Shown piece after piece: positions 1-10,000 of a stretch of 64,000 nt of DNA. The DNA is from Periconia sp. R9002 (Eukaryota > Ascomycota > Dothideomycetes > Pleosporales > Periconiaceae): NCBI GenBank assembly GCA_023627715.1, contig JAMAHW010000023.1, positions 415,902-479,901 of the forward strand, read 5' to 3'. The notes under the pieces were generated by a model. It saw nothing but the letters and a program-made list of their open reading frames with translations. It searched no databases and had not been told where the DNA came from. The first letter of the stretch is position 1. Each line of letters starts with the position of its first letter. Position numbers and translations under genes: made by a program.

Positions 1-252
1 TGGACGTATCACGGCGTGATCCTACAAAAGGACGTCGAGAAGGGCATTTTGGGAACGGGACATAGCTCCATTGTTAACGTGCCGGGTACCGACGATTGGT
101 ACGTTGCGTATCACCGGTTTCGGATCCCCGATGGGGATGGGACACATCGCGAAACGACAATCGATAGGCTGTATTTCGATGAGGAGACGGGGTTGATAAG
201 GGCAGTGGTGCCGACGTTGGAGAGCGTGTCGCCGCAGAGGGTACCGGCGTAG
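1..252 (+). CDS. Glycoside hydrolase family 43 protein, 3' end only
   Basis: The reading frame is open from base 1 and stops at 250-252, giving the last 83 residues of a protein whose start lies outside the window. The segment has the typical end of a GH43 five-bladed propeller: a TGHSS stretch, then DWYVAYHRF, then a Thr-Ile-Asp-Arg-Leu-Tyr-Phe strand and a short tail ending in VPTLESV. GH43 enzymes are usually secreted arabinofuranosidases, arabinanases or beta-xylosidases acting on plant hemicellulose. The catalytic Asp/Glu residues would lie upstream, so activity and exact substrate cannot be judged. The internal GTG at 16 is not a start. The family call is from remembered motif similarity. 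Confidence 0.72.
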   Translation, partial: WTYHGVILQKDVEKGILGTGHSSIVNVPGTDDWYVAYHRFRIPDGDGTHRETTIDRLYFDEETGLIRAVVPTLESVSPQRVPA

Positions 253-644
253 CTCGCCTGATTGAAAGATGGAGAGGAGCCATTGCTGAAAGAGAACACT
301 GTTCAAAAGTTCAAAGAAAAGTAAGTCTTGAAAGGGGAGTGCTTTTTCTTGGTTGCTTATCCTAATTGTCTAAACCGCCCGCCTTGTGTATTGCATCTCT
401 AAATTCTTTGTCCTCTGTTCATGTAGAATGCTTCCGAATAGTTGAGTTTACAACACAATTTCTTATGGTTGCTACACGATGATACACAGTGTTTCGGTGG
501 TAACTTCACAATTAGTATAAATTAGATGGTTTTGACTGTGGAAAATTTTAATCATACAATAACACTTCTCCATTCTTTTCCAATAACCCGCGGCCATTTC
601 CAAATCTTCTCTAATCGAAGGCTACGTTGCTGCATTCATTGAAA
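253..644. other. Intergenic region between GH43 and F-box genes
   Basis: No credible coding sequence. It holds the 3' flank of the GH43 gene and the AT-rich promoter of the F-box gene. Weak TATA-like AT runs occur near 515-560. Nothing else stands out. Confidence 0.6.
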
Positions 645-2213
645 ATGACTTCAAACAGCCAGACTTCGATCACAAGGCTCCCCCAGGAAATTTTTGACGA
701 GATTCTGTCCTACATTGATGATAGCGCCGACATTTCTCGTCTTTCTAGGACCTGCAAAAAGCTTCGCTCACTTACTGTACACCTGGTTTTCGACAAAGTA
801 AATATGTTCTGGTATGATCCTGAAGGAATCACAGACGCCAAAACAGGTAGATGGGAATACGATCCTTCAGCAGTAGAGCGTTTCCGCAAAGAAAACCCCA
901 AATCTACGACAGCAGACCAGCAGGGTGTGGAATGCCCAAGGCTAGATTTGCTCCTCCGCTCGGTCTTGGAAAACCCAGGATGCGGTCAACTGGTTGAAAC
1001 AATCAATCTACAGTGTTTTGGATACCGCTTCGACGAGTTGGGCGAAACCAAACCTAAGCCTAAGCTAGCCTCACCTTCAAACGCGGAAGAGTATCGCGAC
1101 TTACTCCTCACCACGATGGTAAAGTATGGATTAGACCTGTCGCCGATAAAAGCGATAATTGAAACTGAACTCCGAGCGAATCAAATCGACTTTATTGTCG
1201 GGATGCTCCTTCTTTCGTGCCCCAATGTCACCAGTCTGACGCTTGGAATGGAGTTTCTGATCGAAAACCCACTTCTCGATTTAATATTCCAGAACTGCGC
1301 TTCGCGACTGCAAAACCTGACTCATATCAAACTGGGTGCTAGTCTGGAGACCTGCACTATGCCGCTATTTAAACTTCCAATAAGCTGGATGTCCACTGAA
1401 GAGATGATCTTGAACCAAACCTCCTATCTCACGCTTTTATCCCTGCCAAAGCTAGAACATGCCGACATTCCTATTCCTTTCCTATGGTGCTCACCGCGAT
1501 TCGTCGGCTGCAAGCGGAATTTTGACGAAATGTTGGCTTGGCCGGGAGGCGCCCCACCATCCTTGCCGTCGCCTATTAAAACCCTACTTCTACCCGACAG
1601 TAGTATAACGCCAATTCACTTACGGAAGATTTTGCAATGCACACCTAATATCACCCGTTTGGAATATGCTTGGAGGGACCATAGTCCATCCACTCACCTC
1701 AAGTGGAATGCAGAAGAATTAGCTTCTGCGATTTTGTGTGTAAAGGACACACTGATGCATTTCAAGTTCGATATTTACCAATGGTGTGATGCGGACGACA
1801 CCATAGGCGAGGCCGCATGGGACACGGGAGATCGAGATTATGAGTATATAATCCGGCATTGTTCGCTGAAGCAATTGCACAAGTTGGAAACGGTTACCAT
1901 TCCCTCTTGCGTGCTTCTTGGATGGCAGAACTGCAATTGCCCTAAACTGAAGGATGTCTTGCCAATGGATCTTATTTCTCTCACCCTCACGGATAATCAC
2001 TGGTCGTATGATACGTTTCAAAAGGCCGAAAAGCACTTGATGCCAATTTTTCAGGGCCAATTAAAGGGCTGGAAAGAGTATCTTCCGGGATTAAAGGAAG
2101 TTAACCTGCTATACAGGTATTGGAACAAGAAAGAAGAAACCATGACTTTTTTCAGGCAGCATGGCTTGCAATGTCAAATCCTTGATCGGAAAGATCCTTG
2201 GCTTAACTACTGA
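645..2213 (+). CDS. F-box domain protein
   Basis: Single-exon gene for 522 aa. The first ATG in frame is at 645, with A at -3; the upstream TTG at 627 is not used. An F-box is clear at about residues 11-55: a LPQEIFDEILSYI helix followed by LSRTCKKLRSLTVHLVFDKV. F-box proteins are substrate receptors of SCF ubiquitin ligases and bind Skp1 through this segment. The remainder is Leu-rich with scattered Cys and resembles the divergent leucine-rich substrate region of the large fungal F-box families, but no clean repeat period can be read by eye. The stop is TGA at 2211. Neighbours (a Cys-signature gene and a HET gene) suggest a variable genome compartment, not a pathway. Confidence 0.82.
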   Translation: MTSNSQTSITRLPQEIFDEILSYIDDSADISRLSRTCKKLRSLTVHLVFDKVNMFWYDPEGITDAKTGRWEYDPSAVERFRKENPKSTTADQQGVECPRLDLLLRSVLENPGCGQLVETINLQCFGYRFDELGETKPKPKLASPSNAEEYRDLLLTTMVKYGLDLSPIKAIIETELRANQIDFIVGMLLLSCPNVTSLTLGMEFLIENPLLDLIFQNCASRLQNLTHIKLGASLETCTMPLFKLPISWMSTEEMILNQTSYLTLLSLPKLEHADIPIPFLWCSPRFVGCKRNFDEMLAWPGGAPPSLPSPIKTLLLPDSSITPIHLRKILQCTPNITRLEYAWRDHSPSTHLKWNAEELASAILCVKDTLMHFKFDIYQWCDADDTIGEAAWDTGDRDYEYIIRHCSLKQLHKLETVTIPSCVLLGWQNCNCPKLKDVLPMDLISLTLTDNHWSYDTFQKAEKHLMPIFQGQLKGWKEYLPGLKEVNLLYRYWNKKEETMTFFRQHGLQCQILDRKDPWLNY

Positions 2214-2607
2214 TTGTGCTGTGGCGTAAAGACATCCATTAAAAAGTTTCCGTTTGGAGCACATGCTAACGAGATCGCCAGATTCATGATAAAGCCACGT
2301 GGGTTTCCAGAGCGAGCGGTGATATATAATGGTGCCACAATGTTTAGTTAATCTTATGCAGGCCATGCGGCCGGCGTACAATGACGAAAAAAAAGTATGG
2401 TAATATTAGTAAGCCCACCCTTTCTTGCGTATAAAAGTTAGCATTCTATAAGAGTCCAGCATGAACGTATAATGTTGTGTAGGTAGTAGGTATATCGCCT
2501 GCCGAGAATTTTTGAACAAATGTGATATATACATGGCTTGCGGAAACGCGGTTCTGTCAGATACTGTGCAGGCTATGATAGAATTATATAGAAGGGTTAT
2601 AGGGGCC

Positions 2608-3415
2608 TCACCGAAGGAGGAGGAATAGGATAAAGAGGAGGAGCAGGAGGAGAAGGAAGAGTAAAAGAAGAAAAAGAAGAAGAAGAAAATATAACACCCA
2701 AAAAACCCCGGTTATGAGGTACCATATTACTACGTACCACAAGTGGAGTAGCGTCTGTTTATTCCCACATAGCAATTGGATATCCAACATTTGAGCCTTA
2801 ACTTTTGGCAGAGAAAATCCTTCATCGAACGATTTTTCTGGCCGGGCAAACCGATTTTCGATGCCTAAAAGTTCTAGGCATTGGCAGCAACCAAAAAATC
2901 TAGGTTGTTTTAAACCAAACTGGTCCATAGCGCAGGCGTTGAAGCGTATGATTTTCTCATAGCTAAGTGGCTGAGGTGTGTCTGGATTTTCATTTTGAAT
3001 ATCCAACATACATTGTTTATAATCATCAAAATTAAGGTGAACGGAAACAATATGACTTTCGCAAAGCCAATTAATTTCTTTAGCTGGGTGATCACTAAAA
3101 TACAGGGCTAGCGCCATCATTTCGCCCTGTTCTCAATTCCTCAGTAAACTAGTTGGAGGCAGATGGGAGGAAGAGAGCACTTACACAACAGGCATTATTG
3201 TAATGGAGTGGCCAATTAGGCCTTGCACCCTTCGGTTTGAAAGTTGGATCCCTTTCTAGATCAGCTTTCCAATATTGCTTCAAAACGCTTTCGCATTGCT
3301 TTAAAGTGGTATACATTGGATGTTTCTCGCTAATGTTATGTGGGAGGAACTTTGAGTTCGAATGTACAAGGGAACTTGCGAGGTATAACGTATTACCAGC
3401 TGCAAATGCAGTCAT
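2608..3415 (-). CDS. Uncharacterised small protein with deaminase-like Cys motifs
   Basis: Two exons on the minus strand, 3415-3185 and 3126-2608, joined in phase 0 by a 58-bp intron (GTAAGT...GAGAACAG); 249 aa. ATG at 3415 is the first in frame. The splice restores a continuous Cys-Gly-Glu (residues 77-79), and a Cys-x2-Cys follows at 157-160 (GCCQC). A C/H-x-E plus CxxC pair is the zinc signature of the cytidine-deaminase-like fold, which has uncharacterised fungal branches; that link is inference. The C-terminus (about residues 200-249) is almost pure Leu/Phe because it is read antisense through a GA-rich tract, so the true end may differ. No secretion signal is evident. The gene could also be an orphan or decaying. 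Confidence 0.5.
2612..2690 (+). repeat. GA-rich polypurine tract
   Basis: About 80 bp almost entirely of G and A on the plus strand (GGAGGA/GAAGAA units). It encodes the poly-Leu end of the overlapping minus-strand gene. Simple-sequence origin is likely. Confidence 0.8.
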
Positions 3416-4010
3416 CACTTTAGGCAATTTTTCCGTAGTGTCGCCCTCCTAGGGGTTCTGGGATTGAACCGTGGGTGCTTGGCAGTAGCGATTCCCAATT
3501 CGGTATAGAACCACCCATTCAGTATTACGCCGACGGTAAGAGGTTCTAGGTAGCAATACGACCCTAAAATAAAAAAAAGGAATATACCGCACCTCGAACC
3601 GAAACCACAAGGCTCCATTCAAACGAAAGGCTGACTTTCAAGCCTTCCGATATCTGTCTCGATTCGCTTACCCTTGAAAAGTAGGCGGCTTTCTCGACTC
3701 GTGTACACCTTCCTCGTAAGTAGCTGAAGTCCCACTGAGAGGACGTGTGGAAAAACAAATGATCGTACAGTGGGCTAGATCGAATATAGACAGTATTATT
3801 GGAATAGAATGAAGTCAGTAATTCGGCCCGAAATGCCCCATTTGGAGTTGACGGGCTGGTGCTGGAACGACTCGATCCTCAGCTGAGGCAATGAGCCTTA
3901 TTGAAAGCAGCCGTCGCACATGACGAGCTCGGTTTAATGCTTCTTTGCTCAACTCATTTTCGTCTTATCACCTTTCTCATTTCGATTGCGTATCTATTCA
4001 ACATTTCACA
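3416..4010. other. Intergenic region with a pol III box B-like motif
   Basis: No supported gene. On the minus strand, 3470-3460 reads GGTTCAATCCC, close to the tRNA/SINE box B consensus, with a box A-like TGAATGGGTGG about 51 nt upstream. No cloverleaf can be drawn, so this is not called a tRNA. The remainder is the promoter of the HET gene. Confidence 0.4.
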
Positions 4011-6185
4011 ATGTGTTTCGGTAAAAAAGAGAGGGTCGGCCTTCAACTTCCAAACGTCGAGCCAGCGCCAGTGCCGACCACACGTAAGGATGCTATTACA
4101 CAACAGTCCATCACCTCACCCCTCCCTGAGAGACCATATATATACGAAAGCCTCGAGGATGGTTTCATCAGACTCCTCCAAATTCAGCCTGCAGCCGGTC
4201 AAAATACCCCATTAAGAGCCACGCTGGTGCACAAGAAGCTAGTAGAAACTGGGGACTCGGAGCGGCCTCGATACGAAGCTCTGTCTTATGCTTGGGGGGC
4301 AAATGTCTTCTCCCAGAAGCTATACCTCCCAACTGGTGTTCTGAACATTACAAATGACCTGGCAAGTGCGTTGATTCGGCTGCGACGCATCGATGTAGAG
4401 CGAGTTCTCTGGGTCGACCAATGTTGCATTAACCAAAAGGATGGCGAAGAAAAAGAGCGCCAGGTTCCAATGATGGATCGAATATACAAGAATGCTGTGT
4501 CTACTATCATCTGGCTAGGTGAGGAGACTGCGCATACACGCCAGGCACTGGACGCTATTGAGATTGCTGCTGATAGGTATGGATTCCGATCGACTATGGA
4601 GGGCTACGACAAGTTTTGGTGGCCAAACATCCCCATCCTTAAAGATGATAACGAGGAAGCTCAAATGAGTTTGAAGTCAATGAAGGAAGAGAAGATCCGA
4701 GAAATCTACGACAGGCCCTGGTTCACCCGCGTGTGGATCGTACAGGAAGTCATCTTAGCGAGAAAACCTGTCATCCAGATCGGGGGGTTTGAGCTAGCTT
4801 GGAGATCTTTCATCAACGCAACAGTCTTCTTTCGGGCAGCGCAATTGTCCCCACGAGCCCCTATCGATAACGACTTTCTCGAGCTTGTGGAAAGAGCCGG
4901 TACGCTCATTGACATCCGGTGGCAGTGGGGAGTCATCAACGAGGACCAACCCACAATGATCCTAGAAAACTACCAGCATTGGGGCATCTACATGTCCAAA
5001 CTCCGGAAGCAAAATTGCAGTAACGATCTCGATCGCGTCTATGGAATGCTTGGGCTTCGTACGTATGTGATGGACATTATCACCCAGCAGAATCAAGGTT
5101 CCCTGGTAGATATCACTGTCGATTACAAAAAGAAACCGTTCCAACTCTTTCAAGAATGGGCCGTATCAATGACCGAGACCGGTACTCTCAGCTTTCTGAT
5201 CGACGCCGGTGTCTGCCACCGCGATGTTGTTATCGAGGAAGGCAGTAGGATATTTCACAATCAAGACCCCAAGTGGAGGAAGGGATGTGTCTACTATGAG
5301 GACGAGGTTGATGAATATGGTGTTGGCCATGCCGAGACCATTAGAACTCGCGCCACGAGCGGCAAGTCATCCGCTCGAATGCGAATTGACCCATCCGTCC
5401 AGCAGCTTCCATCTTGGGTCCCGGAACTGAGTAACAAAAGTAAAAAAGTAATAACCATGCCTTGGACAAATACGTTCGGCCATGCTGCTTTCTGCGCCCG
5501 AAATGAAGGTGTCCAAACAAGGTTACAGAGCGTCTTACACGACGAAAAGATTGCTCCTGGGACGTTGGGCGTCAAAGCCGTCCTCTTGGATCAGCTCAAA
5601 GTGTGCTTTGCTCAACATGAATGGGACGATTCGCAGCCTTGCACGCGAGAAGACTACCTACGATCTGTGCAACAGACACGTCGGATGGTTTTCGATCAGT
5701 ACACGAAGTACATTTGGCCTCTTGAGGAGCAAAGAAATGACGCCTTCATCAGGACCTCGTTCGCAGACGGCTGCAGTACTCGTTGTCAGACTGTTGCATT
5801 CCAAGGAAATTTTGACGGGCAGGGGGGTCCCTACGTACCACTCTCCATACTCCAAGACATGTATCGCGCATTTGAAAATACAGGCACTGCTGCCAGAGGC
5901 GCAAAGATACCCGTTAGAGTTATACAGGAGATACTGTCCGAGATACACGAGGGGACCGCATTCTTCGTCACCGAGAAAAGATATATTGGACTGGCGCCGT
6001 TGATTGCAAAAGAGAACGACGTCGTCGCCCTTATCGACTCTGTGCGAGTTCCAATGCTGCTTCGCCCAAGTAAAACCCCTGATGGTAGCAAGGAAGGTTT
6101 CATGGTTCTTGGACCTTGTTATGTGCATGGAGTCATGTATGGAGAAACGAGTAATACCAAGGCAGAGTATATTGCTTTAATCTAG
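4011..6185 (+). CDS. HET domain protein (heterokaryon incompatibility type)
   Basis: Single-exon gene for 724 aa. The chosen ATG at 4011 has the context CACAATG; the upstream in-frame TTG at 3945 is not a start. The HET domain is textbook: YEALSYAWG at about residue 88, then LRRIDVERVLWVDQCCINQ, ERQVPMMDRIYKNAVSTIIWLG, and the later RPWFTRVWIVQEV. HET proteins trigger programmed cell death when genetically unlike fungal cells fuse; many paralogs have no known partner. The C-terminus carries the usual close (FMVLGPCYVHGVMYGE). No NACHT, ankyrin or WD repeats are attached. No frameshift is seen, so it is presumably intact. Confidence 0.93.
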   Translation: MCFGKKERVGLQLPNVEPAPVPTTRKDAITQQSITSPLPERPYIYESLEDGFIRLLQIQPAAGQNTPLRATLVHKKLVETGDSERPRYEALSYAWGANVFSQKLYLPTGVLNITNDLASALIRLRRIDVERVLWVDQCCINQKDGEEKERQVPMMDRIYKNAVSTIIWLGEETAHTRQALDAIEIAADRYGFRSTMEGYDKFWWPNIPILKDDNEEAQMSLKSMKEEKIREIYDRPWFTRVWIVQEVILARKPVIQIGGFELAWRSFINATVFFRAAQLSPRAPIDNDFLELVERAGTLIDIRWQWGVINEDQPTMILENYQHWGIYMSKLRKQNCSNDLDRVYGMLGLRTYVMDIITQQNQGSLVDITVDYKKKPFQLFQEWAVSMTETGTLSFLIDAGVCHRDVVIEEGSRIFHNQDPKWRKGCVYYEDEVDEYGVGHAETIRTRATSGKSSARMRIDPSVQQLPSWVPELSNKSKKVITMPWTNTFGHAAFCARNEGVQTRLQSVLHDEKIAPGTLGVKAVLLDQLKVCFAQHEWDDSQPCTREDYLRSVQQTRRMVFDQYTKYIWPLEEQRNDAFIRTSFADGCSTRCQTVAFQGNFDGQGGPYVPLSILQDMYRAFENTGTAARGAKIPVRVIQEILSEIHEGTAFFVTEKRYIGLAPLIAKENDVVALIDSVRVPMLLRPSKTPDGSKEGFMVLGPCYVHGVMYGETSNTKAEYIALI

Positions 6186-6368
6186 TGACCAAGATGTGTT
6201 TGCTTCTTGTTAAAGGTGTTTTCTTCCTCGCAATTGATTGGTGTAGTGTTTGCTTCTTATTCTTGTTTGGGTGACGCAGACAAAGCTTTCACAGTACGTT
6301 TGTAAATTGTCAAACAACGGCTTTTGTAATGAATTCTGTCCTTTCAATGCCATGTTTGCGAGCTTCGC

Positions 6369-6480
6369 ACCCTTCGAAGGGTTCGCTGCGTCGCAAACGA
6401 CGCATTGTTTCGCATTGGAGCTAGATGGTGGCACAACGGTAGGTGTGAAACTCGGTCGGGTTTAAATGCGACAGCCCGAC
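6369..6480. repeat. Cluster of short palindromes downstream of the HET gene
   Basis: A perfect 14-bp palindrome (ACCCTTCGAAGGGT, 6369-6382) is followed at once by a perfect hairpin of 7-bp arms and 4-nt loop (TGCGTCG-CAAA-CGACGCA, 6387-6404), then a 6-bp inverted repeat GTCGGG/CCCGAC within 6450-6480. This could be the terminator zone of the HET gene or remnants of an inserted element, since a MITE lies 120 bp further on. Confidence 0.5.
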
Positions 6481-6599
6481 GGGAGAGAGGAGTATGGTGA
6501 GCCGTCCATTCAGAGAGGTACTACTCTAGAGTATTAAGGGTAGCAAGAGCTACACCGAGAATCACGTTCAGAGACACAGCACAAGGGTGTTGTGACCTA

Positions 6600-6765
6600 C
6601 AGAGGGGTGACACGCCGGGAAGTCCCATATTAGGAGGACTAATAGGTTCTACAAATTAGAAGCTCTATACCCTAGATAGTATGTCTAGTATAGTTATCTA
6701 ATTTAGAAATAACGCCTAGTACACTAGCTACCTAATATATAACCTCCTGGCGTGTCACCCCTCTG
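6600..6765. mobile_element. MITE with terminal inverted repeats and TA target duplication
   Basis: A 166-bp element is bounded by inverted repeats: TACAGAGGGGTGACACGCC at 6598-6616 is the exact reverse complement of 6749-6767, so the outer TA on each side can be the target duplication. The interior is AT-rich, has no coding capacity, and shows further imperfect inverted similarity inside the ends (AGGAGG blocks). Size, TIR and TA duplication fit a non-autonomous Tc1/mariner (pogo/Fot1-like) MITE. The TIRs are still identical, which argues for a fairly recent insertion. Confidence 0.8.
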
Positions 6766-7055
6766 TACTATAACTTATCAAGTCTTTACTTTCGAGAGGG
6801 CGGGGTAAAAAGTGCGCAGCCTAGAGTGCGGCGCGACAAGGCTGACATGCACAGTACCACGCTAAAGTGGAGATCAAAACCTGGTTGACAAAATAAGAAA
6901 ATCTATATTCAATCTATCTATTCAGTCTCGCGTGACTATGGGTCAGTTTCTATGATTTACAGCTATGGAACGTTGATACATTATTTACGGAGTGGAAAAA
7001 AAATAGAAAAAGTCGCTTTCAATCAACTGAAAGAGTGAACAGGGCAATCTGTCAC

Positions 7056-10000
7056 TTACTCGGCCTTCTTCGAAGTCTTGGTCCTCAACTTCATGAGAAC
7101 ATATACCAAAGAATAAGAACTAAATGCGAAAAGAATGCAGATGCCAATATCCCTCCATCCCTCAGAGTATTCCTTGATGTTGACAGTGTACAAATAATCG
7201 CTTCCTCGAGTGTACTGACAGACTCTGCAGTTTGACACTGCATCTGGATTGACCAGGTTGGCTGCTCGTCCCAACCCGGATAGATACGGTGTAAGGTACT
7301 CCGAACAAGTCTCGTTGGCTGGTGGATCGAAGACGGCGAACTCTGAATCCTTGCAGGTGATATCTTTGTCGTAAATAGTGAATGTGAGAAGGCCGCCCAT
7401 GAGATAGGTGAACGGATTCAGATAGTACATCCAGTATCTCCAAAACGCTTGGATCTGGCTGTAAGGAACCAAGACGCCGCAGAAGGAAACAAGCATGGTG
7501 ATGACGATGGGATTTATGAGGGATGCTGCGATGGCATTAGGGGCATACGCGGCGACGAACTGGCCCATGCCAGTGTAGATGAACTCATAGATGAGCATGA
7601 TGAAGAACACGGCACCTGCTTTGCTGGAATCGGACGGAAACCCAACCGTGTAGTAGAAGCAGACAAAGTAAAGTACTGCGCAGAGGATGAGGTAGGGAAA
7701 TTCGCTGACGATCAAGCCGGTCACAAAGGCTATCCACGAGTACATTTTGCTCTTTTTCTCGCGCGCGTCGTAAATGTCTCTTCTTTCGATGAAAAGCGGC
7801 TGCAGTTGAGCGAACACGCCGGGAGCGACGAACAGGAATTGGAAGTTGGCGAAGAGAGCAAGTTGAAGCTCGCCGACGGAGCCGCCTAGCATCCAGAAGG
7901 AAAATCCAGTAAACAGGGCGGACCCAATATGAAGCGCCATTTTGTTATTGATGTAGTCAACGTTCCTGTAAAGAGAGGTGTTCATACGGCGTGTAACCAC
8001 CGTTATCTGGTTCCATAGGCCAGTGGCAAATTCTTGACCATCGTCCAACGTCTTGGGTGGCTGCGATGATGCTTCTGATATGATGCGATCCAGCTCTTCA
8101 GTGACTCTCTTCTTTTCGTCAGATTCAAGCCAAACCTGATTCCAGTTTCTTCCCTGTGAAAGAGACCCCGAAACAACATCGATCATGTGCTCCGCAGGAT
8201 TGGCCTCCGGCGGGCAAGGTGCTCCTTTACGGTGGAAGTAGTCTTTGATGGTACTTGCGTTGTCGCCGATATCTCCAAAATAGACCGTCTTGCCCCCCTT
8301 GGTGAGTAGCAAAAGCGTGTCAAATTGGGCAAAAAGCTGAGCGCTAGGTTGGTGAATAGTGCAGAGGACAGCTTGACCCGCTCCTGACAACTTTCGGAGG
8401 AACCTAAGGGTATTGTATGCAGACTGCCCGTCGAGACCACTAGTAGGTTCATCAAGGAAGATGAGGATACTCGGCTTCGCCACGAGCTCCACGCCGATGG
8501 TCACTCGCTTTCGCTGCTCTACAGATAATCCAGCACCTGGCCGGCCGATGAGAGTATGTTCCAGGTCTTGTAACTCAAGCAAGTCAATAACGGTGTCAAC
8601 ATAACGGAGCTTCTCGTCTCGAGGTGTGTCTCTTGATTGGCGCAAGAGGGCAGAGAATTCAAGAGCTTCGCGGACCGTTGCATAGGGCTCATGCACATCA
8701 AGCTGTTCGCAGTATCCGGTAGATCTCTGGAAGGAAACAGGGAGCGGTCTTCCATCGACAAGAATAGAACCGTGAATTGTACCTTCAGTTTTTCGCTGTG
8801 CTAACACATCCATCAGGGTGGTCTTGCCGGCGCCACTAGATCCCATAAGCGCACCAAGCATACCTGGTTTGATCCAACCTTCCACGTTATCGAGGAGAAC
8901 ACGTTCCCCAGATGGTGTATTCACAGTGTATGTGAGATTTTTCCAGGTAAAGACCGATTCATTGCGGACGAGACCCTCGCTATCTTCACTGTTTTCTAGC
9001 CCTGTGGATGGGACAATGGTGCTCGCACTTGAGCCGCTAGAATTCTTCTCGGCCGTTTGAGACTCTTCATCTGCAATGGTAACCACTGATTTTGACACGT
9101 TCTCGCGGGGAATCAGTAGGGACCCGCCACCGGTAATAGTGTTTTCCCAGCGCGATGTGAAGAAGACGGTGAGAGTGGCGAAAAGAGCCCACCATGCCCA
9201 CAGGATTCCAAAATTTCTCCAGAGATGACCAGTAGCATACGACAGAGACTTGAGGTATTCTTCGCCGGTCAGAGAGTTGGCTCCCGCTGCCGCTCCAGCT
9301 ATGCCCGCACATGCATTGTTGGTACCATCGGAATAGCCGGGACCAGCTGGAATCAAATTGGGAATCACGCAGGCGATAACCTGGCCTTTGAATTCTGCAT
9401 AGAGGTTAGTGATGTTGAGACGGATCAAAAAACCAAAACGGAGAAGCTTACCATTTGCCATGAGAGCTTCGAATCCGTAAGCCAGTGGGTTGATCCAATA
9501 GATCCATACGAACCAAGGATGCATTTGTACTTTCGGAATCATATAGCCTGAATACATGATGAGGGCCGAGACAAGGAACCCGGAAATCTTGGACGCATCA
9601 TCAAAGTTTCCAGACGAGGCTCCAACCAACCGGAAGAGAGCCGTCATGCATATAGAGAGGGAGTAAAGAACGATCCAATATGTGAAAAAGGCGCCCGCGG
9701 TGAGTTTCAGCCCGACCATGAAATAAAGAATGAGGGAGTAAGTGGTGACTTGAGTGAAAATGATCGGAATGTCTGACGCAATCTGTGCAAAGCAAAATGC
9801 AGCTGGGTGATAGAGAGCGAAGTCTTTGTGTTTTGCAAGAACCGGCCGTCCGTTGAAACTATCAGTGACTTCTGACATTGCCATCAACCCGAACCCAAGC
9901 ACCGATACGAAAAGTGCACCGCCTTTTGTGAACAGTCCAGCAGAGGAACTCGGAGAATCATAAAATAGACTTCCACTGACCAAAGCTATGATGATGACTA

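Noticed and set aside
3440..3560. Minus-strand tRNA gene
   Set aside because: Only box-like motifs are present; acceptor and anticodon arms do not pair.
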